Shown here in pieces: positions 37,301-49,771 of a stretch of DNA of 64,000 nucleotides. This DNA comes from Bryum argenteum (Eukaryota; Streptophyta; Bryopsida; Bryales; Bryaceae): positions 8,742,001-8,806,000 of the forward strand of contig CM073323.1 in assembly GCA_037043015.1 (NCBI GenBank). Direction: 5' to 3'. Below the pieces are notes generated by a model that saw nothing but the letters and a program-made list of their open reading frames with translations, made no database searches and was not told the origin of the DNA. The first letter of the stretch is position 1, and each line of letters opens with the position of its first letter. The position numbers were made by a program, and so were the translations under genes.

Positions 37301-37659
37301 CTACTTGTATTGGAACATACCAGAGTAGGTTGGAACCCCTGCAATTTCTGGAGCTTCCGGAGCTTCTTCTCGAGCTGTTTCTTTTCTTCATCGGAGCTCT
37401 TGAGCAAGCTCTGGATGCGCTCGGCCTCCAAAGCCTGTGCAGATAATTGCTCCTCCTTCTCTTTGAGCTTCGCCTCGTTCAGCTCCTTCTCGAGAGAAAC
37501 CTGCTTTAAGGCTTTCGTCATAGCCTCTAGCTCCTCTTCCAGACTGAGCTTATTTTCGTCCTTCACTAAACCCTTCACGGGCGACATATCAACATTCTCC
37601 TTCTCAGCGCCTACATCTGCTCCTTTCGGTCCACGCTTGGATCGTGGTCTCGTCGCCAT
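34366..37659 (-). CDS. 3xHMG-box: 3xHMG-box chromosomal protein, 12 exons, 517 aa
   Basis: Three HMG-box DNA-bending domains in one chain define the plant 3xHMG-box family, known in Arabidopsis to bind chromosomes in mitosis and meiosis. Minus-strand exons: 37321-37659, 36950-37066, 36727-36861, 36359-36466, 36148-36179, 35882-35987, 35654-35719, 35488-35553, 35288-35392, 34884-35170, 34594-34678 and 34366-34473; all phases agree (1554 nt). Residues 1-30 are basic. Residues 36-108 form a long charged coiled-coil segment. Box 1 is about 130-197, box 2 about 245-323 and box 3 about 438-517. Box 1 shows SAFLQWCKEHR and DKWKNVSEEER; box 2 SAFFAFSQSRR and EEWKVLSPAKR; box 3 SSYLVFG and QKWKELSDKEK. 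A Lys/Glu-rich linker of about 80 residues precedes box 3 and looks longer than usual. Start is the first ATG after an upstream stop. Confidence 0.95.
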
Positions 37660-40600
37660 TTCTTAACTCCCGAAAACCAACTGAAATCCCCGCTGCCAAA
37701 TCAGTTACAAAAAGCATGTCAGTTGGTAACGCAAACATCGCACACTCTCCGCCATCATCCACAAATGGCTCAGCCAGACTGTCATATCTCGAGGAGAGAA
37801 AGCCTACAAAATGCCACTTATTTCCAGAAACATAGAACTTGCAGTGATTCAAACAAGACAAATCCTACACACTTGAGATTCTTATGGTCAACCGCGATCC
37901 ACAAAAATTCTCGAGACACCTTCAGCTATTGCTTCTAACAACGAATGGTAAGTCATAAGCCAACGACTACATTCTAGCTACGCAGACAAACCCCCATATA
38001 GAAAGACCATCAGCAAACCGATAACATCTCGCCCCATATGCAAGGCTCAACTACGAATTATTTCCGGACACTTTCAATAGATTGCTATATCTCATAACTT
38101 CACCGACCAACTGACTGCTAACAAACACAAAGCCGAATTTCAAAACAGCCAACTTCAGCCAAGTAGGGTACAGAACATACTTCAAGGCAAATGCCGATGC
38201 ACAAACACAAATCGAAACATAAACTGTCCAACCGAAACAAATATCTACAAATGACAATCCCTTGCCAGCGCACTAAATCGCACACTTCGTCCGGACAAGC
38301 AGCCAGAACACTAACGAACTCACACAGATGTTTCAACTCAAAAAACCCCAGGAAATCGGCTCCATAGAACTCGTGCCAGTATTAACTAAGCAGGGGGTGG
38401 AAATAAAAAGAATACTGAACCGAACAACATAATAGGTCAGCTGATGATTGCACCGAAAGACAAAACTCTTCCTCTACTGAAACCATTGCAAGCCCTGGAG
38501 GAACAACGCACAAAAAACACCAGGGGCCAAAGCAGCCGATTCACAAACCTCACCGACCACGGGATCACTTCGATCGATACTCACGCACAGGGATCTGTGA
38601 GCCTTTTGAGTACTCAAATGCAATGCAATTTCACAAAAGGGAAAGGAGGTTCTAGACAAATGAGGGAACCGACAAGCAGGAAGCGGAGGTTACTTGGCGA
38701 GTGCGTCAAGCGCTGATGACGATGACCAAGCCTAGCAAATCAGATGCGGCGTCTAAATCGGGGAGAGTAAAATTCGAAAAGCAGAATGGGAGGAAGATGG
38801 CGCCGGCTCACAGCGTGGCTTTAAGATCGGGGATTTGAACTGGAAGCGCCTTGTATCAAGGAACGAGAGCGCCGCCCAAGACGTTGACAGTATTTTCAAA
38901 TTAATGAGACGGGAAGGCCCAAGAAGTGGGTCATCTGTATTATCACGTACTACCCTGTGTCCGTTGAAGAACAGGAAAATACCTCTTTAATATCACATCC
39001 ACTCTTGTGCCTGGTATAACATCAATTTATTATGCAAATAAACTTGTAAGGTCCCGTCGTCTCGACGGAGAAGCTCTTTATATGTTATTTTTGAAAAAGT
39101 ATCATGTGTTTACCATCTCCTCAAACAGTAGAATGTTTATTATTTTTATATTAATCTGTGCTTTTTTATATTATTATTATTATTATTCATTCTTCAATAC
39201 ATAATCCAAAAAACATAAAAGAAGATAGGTAGGCTGGTAAGCTCGTAGGTTGGTAGGTTTGTATGTTGGTAGTTTGGTAGGTTAGTATTTTGGTGGGTAG
39301 GAAGGATCACCATATTCTGTCATTTATAGAGAGAATTAAGTAAGAACACCAGACCCTTGTGGGTTTGGCGTGCATAAATGATTATGACATCATGATCAAA
39401 TGACACTGATGTGTGACCTCCGAAAGATTAGGTGTTTTAACAATGGCTTTTAGTTTAAACAAATTTTCAAGTTTGGAGTAGGGATTTGAATTATATTAGA
39501 TATTGTTTACTCTTGAGTAAATATATGAAGTGGTTATTACAATATTACTTAAGTGAAATACAAATAATAACATAAGTGCAAAAGGTCGGTCTACAATTGA
39601 TCATTATTTTAATTTGACAAAGGTGAGCACTCAAGAGTTAGCTACTCTTAGTACATTTCATTAACTCAAAAACAACAAAAATTTATAATACTAAACAACA
39701 TTCATAATATTACAATATATGAATGTATTAGTAAACTTATAACCACACGTACACTCATCTCAATGTTGTGATATAATTTTGTAAGTCTTAGTTTAACCCC
39801 TATATAATCCTAATGTTGTTTTTCTACATTATGGATGAATCAACAAGTTGTTTGCTACATTACCAATTCACCACCCAAACTCTTTTCCATGTATTTTTTT
39901 GTGGTTTTTGTTGCCTGCCTTTGTGGGAAGTCTAGTACACCCTAGCCTAGTTCTAATGCGGGGATGCGTTGTGTAATTTTACAAAGGTATATAAGTACAT
40001 AATTTGGTGTTTTTCCCTATCAAATCCATTTTCAGAAACCACACTTTTGTCTCTTATTTGGAAGTACTCACTCACTCGAAATACAAGATCCTCAATTAGA
40101 ATTTGAAAATACAGCAAGGAAACCAAGGGCAAGGGGTTATTGCCTCCAAAACCAAGTACTTTGTGACATGAATGGTAGGAAATTTGTTCAGACTTGGGTG
40201 TCAAGCTCAACACTTAACATTTATGCATCGAAAAATCCATGACATTCCATAGAATTGAACAATATAGTTTTACCATTCTATCATAAACAACAACTACCTC
40301 AACTATATTCAAAATTTGAAATTCAAAAGTGACAAAGTCATTACAACATCATAAAAGCTAAAAGATTTAGGGTTATGGTTACAAAGTCATTACAACATCA
40401 TAAAAGCTAAAAGATTTAGGGTTATGGTTATGGTTAAACACATTACAAAAAAAAGATAAGGCATCGCTTTGGCATACTAGATGTAGTCAAGGACAGCAAA
40501 ACAAACGAGAATGATGAGAAGTGCACGAGAACTCTTGAGAATAGAAGAAGTGCAAATTTAACCCTCGAAAGCATTTCTAGACAACGACTACCTACTCTCC

Positions 40601-40871
40601 AATGCATTTCTAGACAAAGACTACCTCTTGAAAGCACTTCCAGACAAAGAATACTTTCTTGGTTTGCAACTGTGGTTGGAATGCACTAAGGAATCATAGC
40701 CATTACGAGCAAAACTATCAGATTCATCAAAAATTTAGCTACAAAAGAATAACGAGGAAGGAACTTCTGTTCCTAGTTGATGTGCGAACAATTTACATCA
40801 TTTGCATAAATAAATAGGACGAGGTAATCTTTGTTAGGTTCAAAAACCTACAGAGAAGTACACTAGTGTGA
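37660..40871. other. upstream region of the HMG-box gene and repeats; no gene recognised
   Basis: From 37660 to about 38900 the base composition is balanced and the stretch probably holds the promoter, leader and perhaps a leader intron of the HMG-box gene. An AACGG core on the minus strand near 38958-38968 weakly resembles the mitosis-specific activator site, 9 of 11 positions. From 38980 on it is AT-rich with a G/T-rich TTGGTAGG-type patch near 39230-39305. A 49-bp duplication is listed separately. Confidence 0.4.
40332..40429. repeat. 49-bp tandem duplication
   Basis: The unit starting ACAAAGTCATTACAACATCA occupies 40332-40380 and is repeated at 40381-40429 without visible change. It ends in TTTAGGGTTATGGTT. 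Confidence 0.9.
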
Positions 40872-43800
40872 TCAAGAGCCTGGGTTGAACTTGAATTTGG
40901 GCTGAACACCGAATGCAAACAGTAGAGCTGCGACCACCAGGAGCGCCAGTACCAGCAGAAGGCCGTAAAAAAATACGTCCTCGATATTCTTCTGTATTTC
41001 AATTTGTCGAAACGGTATGTCCGACCACAGTTGTTGGTATGCAACCCTGAAAAAGAAACAGACAAACTACTTCAGAAAGGCACTGCCGATAGTAGCATCA
41101 GCTAGAGCGAGCACTGAGGTACTAACAAGAGATGGGGATTACGAAAAGTTCGTACTTCAACATGATAAGTAGGTCTACTTACGGTCTGAAAATCTTTGGT
41201 GTCAGTTTGTGAAGAGAAGTTAGCATCATCATTTGTAAGAGGCCAAAGAATCCACGAGGAAAGAGTTTCTGGTTCGTGTTCAATCTAACAATCGCATGGG
41301 CATCTCCCAATCGCCGTTTCGTAAACTCCATTGCGACTTTCTCGAAATTGATGCCTCCCTTCCCTGTCAGATAGAGAGCATCTTAGAAGTAAGCTAGAAA
41401 GTCAGGTGCAGCCTCGTGAAAATCGTGTCTTTTCTACATTGAAAACATTGATATGTCAAGCCTGCACAGGAGTTACCAGAACGTGAAGTAACATCCATTT
41501 AATCAACTAGCCATTATTGCATTATATAAAGCGTTGTGGATGTACCATTGACAGATTTGGTAAGAATTTGATCCAAAAGTAGGCAATCCTCAAGAGCAGC
41601 ATTGCACCCAGTGCCGTAAGAAGGAAGCTGAACAAAACTAGGATTAGCGGATATTGTCGCCCCCAAACTTACATGGCATTGGATTGAACTGTTCTGAACA
41701 TTGCACCTACATGAGTTACACATACATGCAGCAAAGTTTCTTTCAACACAAGACTTTTAGTAGACTTTGAAACTCACCATGGCATGCGCAGCATCACCAA
41801 TAACAAGAATGTTATCATGGTGAAAACGAGAGAGCGTGACAGCCCCACCAAATGATATTGCTGGCTGGTTCAGGAAGTCTTCACAAAAATTGGGGTTCTC
41901 TTCCACAAGGAGCTCGAACAATTCTGGTGCGTTTGCCCTGGTCCACCACCAATTGCACCATCAACTAAAAACTGAATTCAGTTGATGATTTGTGCGAGCT
42001 GAATTACGTGTTTACAGCCAACCACTTGCTTCCACGACAATAAAGACCATGAGTAGCACCAGTACGAAACAAGGGTTTGACGAAACACCACTTTAGGTGA
42101 CCTGAAAGCGAAACATTGAGACGCTAAGCAAGGACTTCATTACCACAGCGCTTTATCACACTGACCTGAAGAGAATTTCTACCTCGTCTGTAGAGGATGC
42201 ATTCATGAGCTGCTTATTCTTGGTGCCACCCCATAGACTGCCGTCAGCCATCCCTGTAACAAGCGCATTGATCCCAGACCATGACTGCACCCACAATTCA
42301 TGTAGTGGTTGGTGATAATATTCTTCTGGAATCATTGAAAGTTTGAACCTTATGAACCTTCACATAAGGCACTTCTGCGTGAGCAGGCATGATAGTGCAA
42401 TGACCGTTGCACTTTCCTTTTCAACATTCTAGTCAAGACTAAATATCAATATTCCAATTTGTTTTTGTCACGACAAAATAAACATTACAGACAACAGGAG
42501 TTTATGAGCTTCAATACCTGAACTCGGTCACGGTCTTCGTAGAACGGTGATTTTTCTGCTACCTCACGCCTGATATAAAAGGACTTGTATGTTTCAACGC
42601 TAGGTTGGAAGTCCACTGACAGAGGCTTCAATTTTCTGAGCAAGAACAGATTGATGCGTTAAGGGGCCCGGTCACATGTATGCCCACAAACTTACTGAAC
42701 AACAAACCTACAAAATAATGGTAATCTACATGAGTGAAGACCGCCTCAGGTCTCTCTGTGTCTATCTTACTTGTTGGATGACGATGTTCCAGATTTGTCT
42801 AACTCGACCATCTGTGATCGAACTTTACTATTGACGCCGTCTGCACCCACTAACAAGTCAAACTTGACTTCCAGCGTTTGAGGCTTTGTAGAAAAGAAAT
42901 CCTTCGAGCTAAGCTTGAAGGAGGCTATGTTTGTAGTTTTGTCGACTGATTTAAGTTCATACTCAAAGTAGGTCTTCAGGCGGTCTCCTGAATACCTGTG
43001 GTGGCACAAACAGCAATCAACATGAAAAGAATCAGAAACATGGTAATTCAGATCCCTCCGTACTCAACAATTAGACTCGCTTACTACAACGATATAAATA
43101 TGACTAGGAAGAAGAAGAAGTCAAATCATAATATTTGAATAAGCAGGTAAGAGCCAGGATGATTTGCAGTTATTGGTGCGCTTCTACCTCTCATGGAGTG
43201 ATTGCTGCAGCCATGCTACCAGCGTGTTGCGAGTAACGCCAAAGCTCAATAGCCCTGGCTCGTTAGAATAGTTCAATTTCCTCTGCAACCCGCGTACAAT
43301 CCAAAAGAGAATAGCACATATATTCAGCACCTTGTCACCTCATACAACATTCAAAATTGACAGCAATTACACGACATGAAGAATAGCACCACGAACCTTT
43401 TTTCCATTTGGTAGGTGTATGCAGCTCCCCACCAGCTGATTGAGAAGACCAGAAGGTATTTCCAACCCTGCACCTTCAAGAGCCTTAATAGCTCTCGAAG
43501 TAAGCAAGATGGTGTACGATCGTGAATCCCCCCGAAGATAAAGTTGTTGCTCACTTCCATTGTCCTCTGCCGGTCCATCAAGATTACCTCATTACATTTC
43601 ATATGATATTCCCTCCACTAAAATGTCACAGAGTATCTCCTAACGACAATGCAACTTCAGCACGTTGGAGCTCATTTATTTTCAAGTGACAGCATTATTC
43701 GATTCACTATGCTAAAGAAAACACCGCCCTACCGAGCTGTCAAAGCCTGTGGACTAATAAATTGCCCAAGTGTGAAGCAAAGCAGTCCCAACCTAAGCAA

Positions 43801-44300
43801 GTACATTTCGCACGTTACACAAAGAGAGATGCCATTATGGTGTACCAGACTGGACGGGAGGGGCGCCAGGACGTTTGTCAAAAAGATGCACTGAGAAGCC
43901 TCGACGGAGAAGATAGTGAGCCAGCAAACATCCAGCTGGTCCAGCTCCAACTACCACCACTTCTCCGATTGTCTGGTACCAACAAATTACCACGTGAGGG
44001 CTAGGTTTTGTAATTCAGGCTTGAAGTACATTAAACCTTCAGATTCAGCTCCGAAACTCGTCATCCCTCGTGACCAAAGCTTACAGGTGTGTCGGCAGGT
44101 GGTGCAGCCATTTGAATCGAAGTAGATGGAGCAGCAGAGGCAACAACTAGCGAGGGATAACGTTGCTCCGACGAAGCACAGCTTCCAAATCCAGAAGCCG
44201 GCTTGATGAACCGTAACGAGTTTGGTTGTGTCAGCGAGTTACATGACAAAGAATTGAGCTTACATACATTGTGAAAGCCCAAAGGCGCGTGCCTTAGCAT
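40872..44300 (-). CDS. FAD-dependent monooxygenase, kynurenine 3-monooxygenase-like, plastid-type leader and C-terminal membrane helix, 555 aa
   Basis: Group A flavoprotein hydroxylase that would use NAD(P)H and O2; substrate unknown. Minus-strand exons: 44085-44300, 43846-43972, 43397-43566, 43188-43282, 42771-42995, 42518-42635, 42166-42284, 41778-41937, 41546-41627, 41183-41363 and 40872-41046 (1668 nt, phases agree). The FAD ADP-binding motif GAGPAG is at 81-86 in VVVVGAGPAGCLLAHY. The DG motif is GADG at 253-256, and the second FAD motif is GDAAHAM from 404. YGTGCNAALEDC follows, as in kynurenine 3-monooxygenase (FGQGMNAGFEDC-type). The first ~65 residues are Ser-rich and low in acidic residues, like a plastid transit peptide. 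Residues 522-545 form one hydrophobic helix near the C-terminus. The donor after exon 2 (TCTG|GTACAC) and the GTTCGT donor after exon 3 are weak. Start is the first in-frame ATG. Confidence 0.9.
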
Positions 44301-46136
44301 TTCCCCCGATTGCAATAGAATCGGTTCACAATGTTCAAATGTCACCAACCATAGGAACTCCAATCAGCTCCAATCAAATCCTATCGGCCAACCTTGTTCC
44401 TGTTCATCATAAGTCCATATCCAGATTCGAAGTCAATAGACATGCAAGATAGTACAGCTCAGAACGCAATTCTATCTCAAATGTCCACAAATTCTTTGAA
44501 AATGAATCAGTCGCGATCGAATAACATCCCGTCGGAGCAACATCCAACGAATGCGAATAATCCAATAACCTCACAATTATTTAGCAAAATTCTTCACTGA
44601 TTTGATGGAAACAGTACTCATCACCTTTTCCCGTTATCCATTGCAAACTTACGAAAGGAACTGCCATAAATGATAAATTTGAATTATCAAAGACGGTACT
44701 CAGCAAGGTTCAAATTCTGACAAATTCTCGTCCTAAGAATCAAAATTCTAGTGACATGTCTCGAGCTAGTCAGTCAATTCTAAAATGGAAAACTCCAAGA
44801 ACAAAATACACAGACAGTGGGAAAATCTGAAGAAGCGGTCACGAGGCAAGAATTGTGCCTACAAAAATGCAATGCAGAGTGACACCGCGAGAAATTGGAT
44901 TCCGGAAGAAGTGCAAGAGTAGCTTAGCGCGAAATTTGCTTGATAGATCACAGGGCTAGGGCTGTGATGAGAACATGGGATGGAGTCATTCAAGTGCCGG
45001 ACATTGATTGAGGCGCGGCACCTCCGTTTCCACCCGCGTGTGATTCAAAAGTCTGTGCTCCTCATTTCTCATCCATGGGTTTCATCCATTCTCCACCTTA
45101 TCCTTTGGCATCATGCGGATGACATTTTCAACCGGGATGACTTTTCGTCGCCCCCTCTTGAGAAGCATCAGAGTTCTTTTTCATAAAGGTCGGTCGTTCA
45201 TGGCCTCACAATTATTCAAATAGAGTGGAATCGATTTAATATGAACTTAACACTTAACCCTCTAGAGTTTCAAGCCAATATTTCTTTCAAAACAATTCTA
45301 TGTATCTCTTGGTGCATGAAGTGAAATCTTTTGAGGGTGCAAGAAAACAGGTGCTTCCTAAGATAGCAAAAAAACAAGTTGAAAGCCTAAAAGACATACT
45401 CTAACATCATGAGGTCTTCATTTTTCAATGAATCCAATAGTTGTAAGAAAGAAGGCTTTATCTTCAGATCTATCCTATTTCATTTCAAGGTGATTCTTTT
45501 CTCTTATTTCATGACATAATTTGACATATGTTACCAACGGTTCCAGTAGTTGGTTTATACATGTTTATCAAATCTTAGATTCATGTTCCTCACCGATTGT
45601 AAGATTGGAATAAAAAAGAAAAGAAATTGAAAAAGAAGATCCTTGTTGCAAAAGATGTTGAAGTGATGTATAAGCTGAACAAGCTATTCTAGTAAGTGGT
45701 TTATTGGTTTCGTCATTTATGAGATTCCACACAAAGCATGGAGCTTGTGACATATTTCGCATTAGTTGATGAGGCGTGTGCAACATCCCTCATTAGTAAT
45801 TTTAAGTAGATGTCTACATATTTTATATACTCACATGAAATATAAGAGCAAGAACATTGCTTAATTGTCTACTTGAAGATAAAATGAAATTCAAATATGA
45901 AGCTCAATTTTCGAGCGAACTGAAAAAAAAAATAATAAAAAAATAAAAATTAGAAGGCTTGTCAAGAATGATTGTATTGAATAAAAAAATGATCAGCTAT
46001 AGATAAGCTGAAAAAGAAGATAGAATACAAAATGAGTACAAAATCAACATAGATCAATTTTGGATAATCAAGCTCTAAAAGAAGATATAAATCTATAAGA
46101 GGCATTGTAAACACATCGTAGCTCAACTTTGATATA
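44301..46136. other. upstream region of the monooxygenase gene, then repeats
   Basis: The stretch 44301 to about 45180 has balanced composition and likely contains the monooxygenase promoter and 5' leader on the minus strand. After 45240 it is AT-rich and contains an isolated TTAACCCT-type terminus near 45254 without a matching partner. No gene recognised. Confidence 0.4.
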
Positions 46137-46226
46137 GATAGATAGATAGAAACTCCGGTTCCTTTCTAAGGGGCCGGCGTGAATGAAGTGTCCGTTCGTA
46201 ATGCTAATAACCCGATGGCCACCGGA
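46137..46226 (-). mobile_element. 5'-truncated tRNA-SINE, copy C1 (90 bp)
   Basis: This is the 3' end of the SINE seen in full at 52054-52383, in reverse orientation with its TATC-type tail at the left. It is flanked by the 13-bp duplication CAACTTTGATATA at 46124-46136 and 46227-46239. Loss of the 5' part with intact target duplications is typical of interrupted target-primed reverse transcription. Confidence 0.88.
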
Positions 46227-46239
46227 CAACTTTGATATA

Positions 46240-46938
46240 CCAACCTACAATATCGAGTTTAGATAATGTTCAGTACTGCCATGAACTGTCCACCGATACG
46301 CAATCTGTAACACAAAGACTAAAGGTCCCTTCACACTTGGCCTTTGTTAAGAACGTACACTAAAACTTAAGACCTCCACAAAATTGGGGAAATCCCCTTT
46401 TCCTAGGAAAGGTGTCATCAATGAGGCTTGGGAAAGGGGCATGAATTATGGGCTCAATTAGATAATGGCCCCTCAAAGGCCTCAGTAACTAAGACCACTT
46501 CTAAGTGGTGAAAACTAGAGAATCTTTCTAAATAAGGTGCTTCCTCAAGAATTGCCTACTAATGCTCAACTATGTTTTGTCCTCCCAAATATTAGCTAAT
46601 ATTTTTTTGTCCTCCAAGTTTTAGAGTGTGCCATGTGGGAATCCATGTAGGATTGGTAATTACTAAAGAACAAAGGTGTGGACACACACTCTTTTAAGGA
46701 GATAAGACCACCTTCTAACACCACCTCTAAGGCCAAGTGCGAACATACCTTAAGTCCCTCATTCGAAGCCATGAAGCACTGAAACCTCAGCCGGACTCCA
46801 CGGTGTGGGAGAACTCTGGAGGGTTCTCGGATCGATATCCTACAGAACTGGACACCGATAGCAATGAGACTAATTATCATCACCACTGTAATACTGGGCA
46901 AGGACAGCAACAACATCACCGACCACCAGACATTGGAA
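46240..46938. other. intergenic DNA, no gene recognised
   Basis: Moderately balanced composition with no credible protein frame on either strand and no RNA gene seen. Confidence 0.4.
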
Positions 46939-47144
46939 ACTACACTAAATAGGTAGATTAGTGATAGATACAATAATTTATATAAACATGTTATAAGTTT
47001 TTACTGTTGGTTAATATTTTTACCCTCTACATCTGTCAAGATGCGGAGTGAATAACTTTGATAATTTTTTTTAACAGAAGTAAGAACTTATAGCATTTTC
47101 AAATCTTATAAAAATCTAACACTAATCTACCTATTCAGTGTAGT
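46939..47144. mobile_element. inverted-repeat miniature element, family E copy E2 (206 bp)
   Basis: Left end ACTACACTAAATAGGTAGAT and continuation is matched by the reverse complement of the right end with two or three differences over about 31 bases. The interior is shared with E1. No clear target duplication. Confidence 0.75.
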
Positions 47145-47678
47145 AGGAAAACAGTACTTTGGGAGAATAGGAAATTTTACAATGAATGATTCCACCGGTA
47201 GTTTATTGATAAGAACCCACATGCATACTTATACAATGAAGTGGAATACCCATGCTACATCCTCGTTAGTCATCTAAACACGACAGAAATACACGAGAAG
47301 AGAATGCTTCCCATAGCCTGATCGGCTTGCCGACAACAGCACAAATGGCTACTTCGAGACTAGAAGAAAACATACACGAACATAACCACGATAGAAAATA
47401 AACACCAAGTTACCTCATGTAAACTACATCGTCTTAACTTTAACAAATCCATTCCCGGAGGTGGCACCACATCTATTACCCAGTGCCGTTACAGTTCTTC
47501 ATAAATGAACACGAGTCACAAACACAGCCTGAAATTCTACCTACGAAATGGCTCATTGCACTCGGGGCAAAGAGCCACGTTGGTCCAAGTTTCTAGACAA
47601 TGATTCGTCATGCTATAAGGGCTTAAAATTCCCTTTCTCTGAGCAAGTGGAGCGAGACACCTTGACACAATCCCATCT

Positions 47679-48431
47679 TCAAGCGTAGTTTAGCCGGAAA
47701 ATGTCATTGTACACAAAGTAGCTGTTCGAAGGCGTAGGGAGCAGGTGAAACATCTGCAATCAACAACCTTCACCCGTCAGATGATTCTCCAAATAACCTC
47801 AATGAAATCAAACCATCAAAATCCATACGTTATGTCAACTCCCACTCCTTCACCTACATTCGCCTTGATCTCCATCAAAGAATCCTCTCCAAAAAACTTA
47901 CGACCTATCCTGACTGTGACAGAATTAGGTCTCAAACCGTCCAGATGCAATCTTTCTCCACACACCAATGTCATCCACGCAGGAGGCTCGCCAAATCGAT
48001 GCAACCACACCTCCATGTGCAATCTGCAAGATCGGTGGCCAACACTGCTATCCGACATTGGCCAATACAACCCCTCCGCATTCCACCAACCCTACCTCAA
48101 ATCTTGGATCACTCAGATTGGAAAAAGAACTCACCTGGCTGAACTTTAGCTGATGCTCCTCCCCGGGAAGCTGCAAGCTGCCGCTCACGAACACCACCAT
48201 GCCACCGGCGGGGCCGGAGGGCTGGCAATCCACGGTGGAGACGTTGTGCTTGCACTGCGCGAAGGGAAGGCCGTTAAGCTTGTTGCTGATGGCCTGAGCT
48301 CCCTGGATCTTTTCGCCCTCGAAGGTGAGCATGGAGCCCTCCTCGTAGAGGCCGACGAGAGCCGGCCGGTTGTTGTCGAAGGTGGAGTAGTAGTGCTCCA
48401 CGAACGCCTTGCTCAACTGATCGGGATCCAT
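47679..48431 (-). CDS. NTF2: nuclear transport factor 2, copy 1, 2 exons, 123 aa
   Basis: NTF2 carries Ran-GDP into the nucleus through FG-nucleoporins and works as a homodimer of cone-shaped subunits. Minus-strand exon 1 is 48135-48431 (99 codons) and exon 2 is 47679-47753 (24 codons plus stop), with a 381-bp GT-AG intron in phase 0. The chain starts MDPDQLSKAFVEHYYSTFD, carries TVDCQPSGPAGGMVVFVSG in the middle and ends NDIFRLNYA, all hallmarks of plant NTF2. Length matches the family. It differs from the copy at 53330-54062 at three residues only: A24, S85 and S108 here. Both copies look intact. Confidence 0.95.
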
Positions 48432-48827
48432 AGCGGCACTGATCCGATGGCTGGTCTTTTCCGCAGCGCGTGCGGGGGCCTTACGAGGATAGCGACTGGA
48501 AGGGCGGGCGCGTGGAATTCACGCCACAACCGATCACGCACTGCGAGGCAGAGCTGGAATAACAGCAGCAAACGGGCAATGGCAATGACGGAGTTAGGGT
48601 TTCTAGGCGTTCATTATCCCCTTTCTCCGCCCAATGAGAATGTTTGCATGACGCATTCACACCGGTGCTGGCGCATCTGGATATTGTTGAGTGCATTTTC
48701 AAATCTATTGGAAGGCCGGTGAGGCCGGTGTGAGTACAGTGCGAGCATAGGTGCTTGACCTACCCTTAGATTTATGGATGGAGAATGCCGCATAATAGTG
48801 GGATTACTAACCCTTTTCAGTTGTATG
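48432..48827. promoter_or_regulatory. NTF2 copy 1 upstream region
   Basis: About 150 bp upstream of the minus-strand start codon match the region upstream of NTF2 copy 2, including AGCTCTGCCTCGCAGTGCG on the coding strand and an AACCCTAACTCCGTCATTGC block. These shared bases likely include the core promoter and leader. The remainder, past about 48620, has diverged. Confidence 0.5.
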
Positions 48828-49151
48828 TTAACCCCTAAAGGTCCAAGTGTGTTTTTGAGCCTTCAAAATTGGAAAATGAGATTTTAAACCCATTTGTGCA
48901 AGTTGAGGTATGATTAAATACTTTTTACTTATTTGGTACTTCCAACCATAAGATCTTCAATGTGACTACTTGCACTAACACCATGATAAATTTTAACCGT
49001 TGGATCTTTACCATTTGTGAGATCATAACGTTCAAAGTTGATGTATTAAGTTTTTTTGCAAATCCTGAAGCTTGCTCTTGTAAACTTTGAAGGTTGCCCA
49101 TGTAAGATTGGTGAGAGCTGAAACTTGGCTTTTTTGAAACTTTAAGTAGTA
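48828..49151. mobile_element. half of a TTAA-type element, P6
   Basis: A left terminus TTAA plus CCCCTAAAGGTCC at 48828 has no matching right end. The interior motif CATTTGTGAGATCATAACG with following TCAAAGTTG is shared with P5 (about 62735-62760), so it is a related copy that has lost its right end. Confidence 0.45.
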
Positions 49152-49771
49152 GGGCACAGCCAAGGTATAGGTATCACTTTTTGTCAAGACTAATTATTGG
49201 ATTTTTATTGAAACATCCAAAGTTCATCATTCTTTTCCATTTTTATCAATTATAAAGAGTACAAAATCATTTTAAAATATCGTATATGTAATTGGGATCA
49301 AGATGCACATTCCTAAAAAAAAAAATATTCAAATTTTTTATTTTTGGATCATCGAACCCTCAACAGTAAATTGCATATTGGTGGGATTTGCAGGTATCAT
49401 GGTGCAATAATTATTAATTGTTTATTTGTCAAACTAACTATTTTATATAATGCACAGTACATGTAAGTCATATCCAAAAATGGTATCAAAATGTGATCAT
49501 TTGATGTATCATTGATTGTTTCTTAGAATTTTGTGTAATTAGGACACAAATTACTTTTTCAACTAAAATACCTAATAAAAACTCTTAATATTCTTCAATG
49601 CGACCGAATTTTTTTTTTTTTTTTGGTAGGTTATAAGTGCTGTAAATTGAAACCACATTTGGTGTTCTCATACTTAACTTTATTTAGAAGACGGACATGT
49701 TTGACACACTTACATGAGCTGAAATTTTACTCGGGACAACTTTTTTGGACACCCTTAGCTTAATTGTGCCC
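49152..49771 (+). mobile_element. miniature element, family B copy B3 (620 bp, diverged)
   Basis: It aligns in order with B2 along its full length but is clearly older. The ends are GGGCAC and GTGCCC, and the flanks are AGTA and AATA, a 4-bp duplication with one change. Length is within three bases of B1 and B2. Confidence 0.75.

Noticed and set aside
38474..38716. Short frames on both strands upstream of the HMG-box gene
   Set aside because: They overlap each other on opposite strands, lack recognisable domains and lie where a promoter and leader are expected.
42007..42110. A 94-nt stretch bounded by AG and GT inside the monooxygenase gene, first considered as an exon
   Set aside because: Its length is not a multiple of three, the only in-phase frame has no family similarity, and joining exons 42166-42284 and 41778-41937 directly restores phase and the expected protein.
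48153..48722. A 189-codon frame opposite NTF2 copy 1 (and its mirror at 53213-53851)
   Set aside because: It is the antisense shadow of the NTF2 coding exon; the sense protein is full length and conserved.
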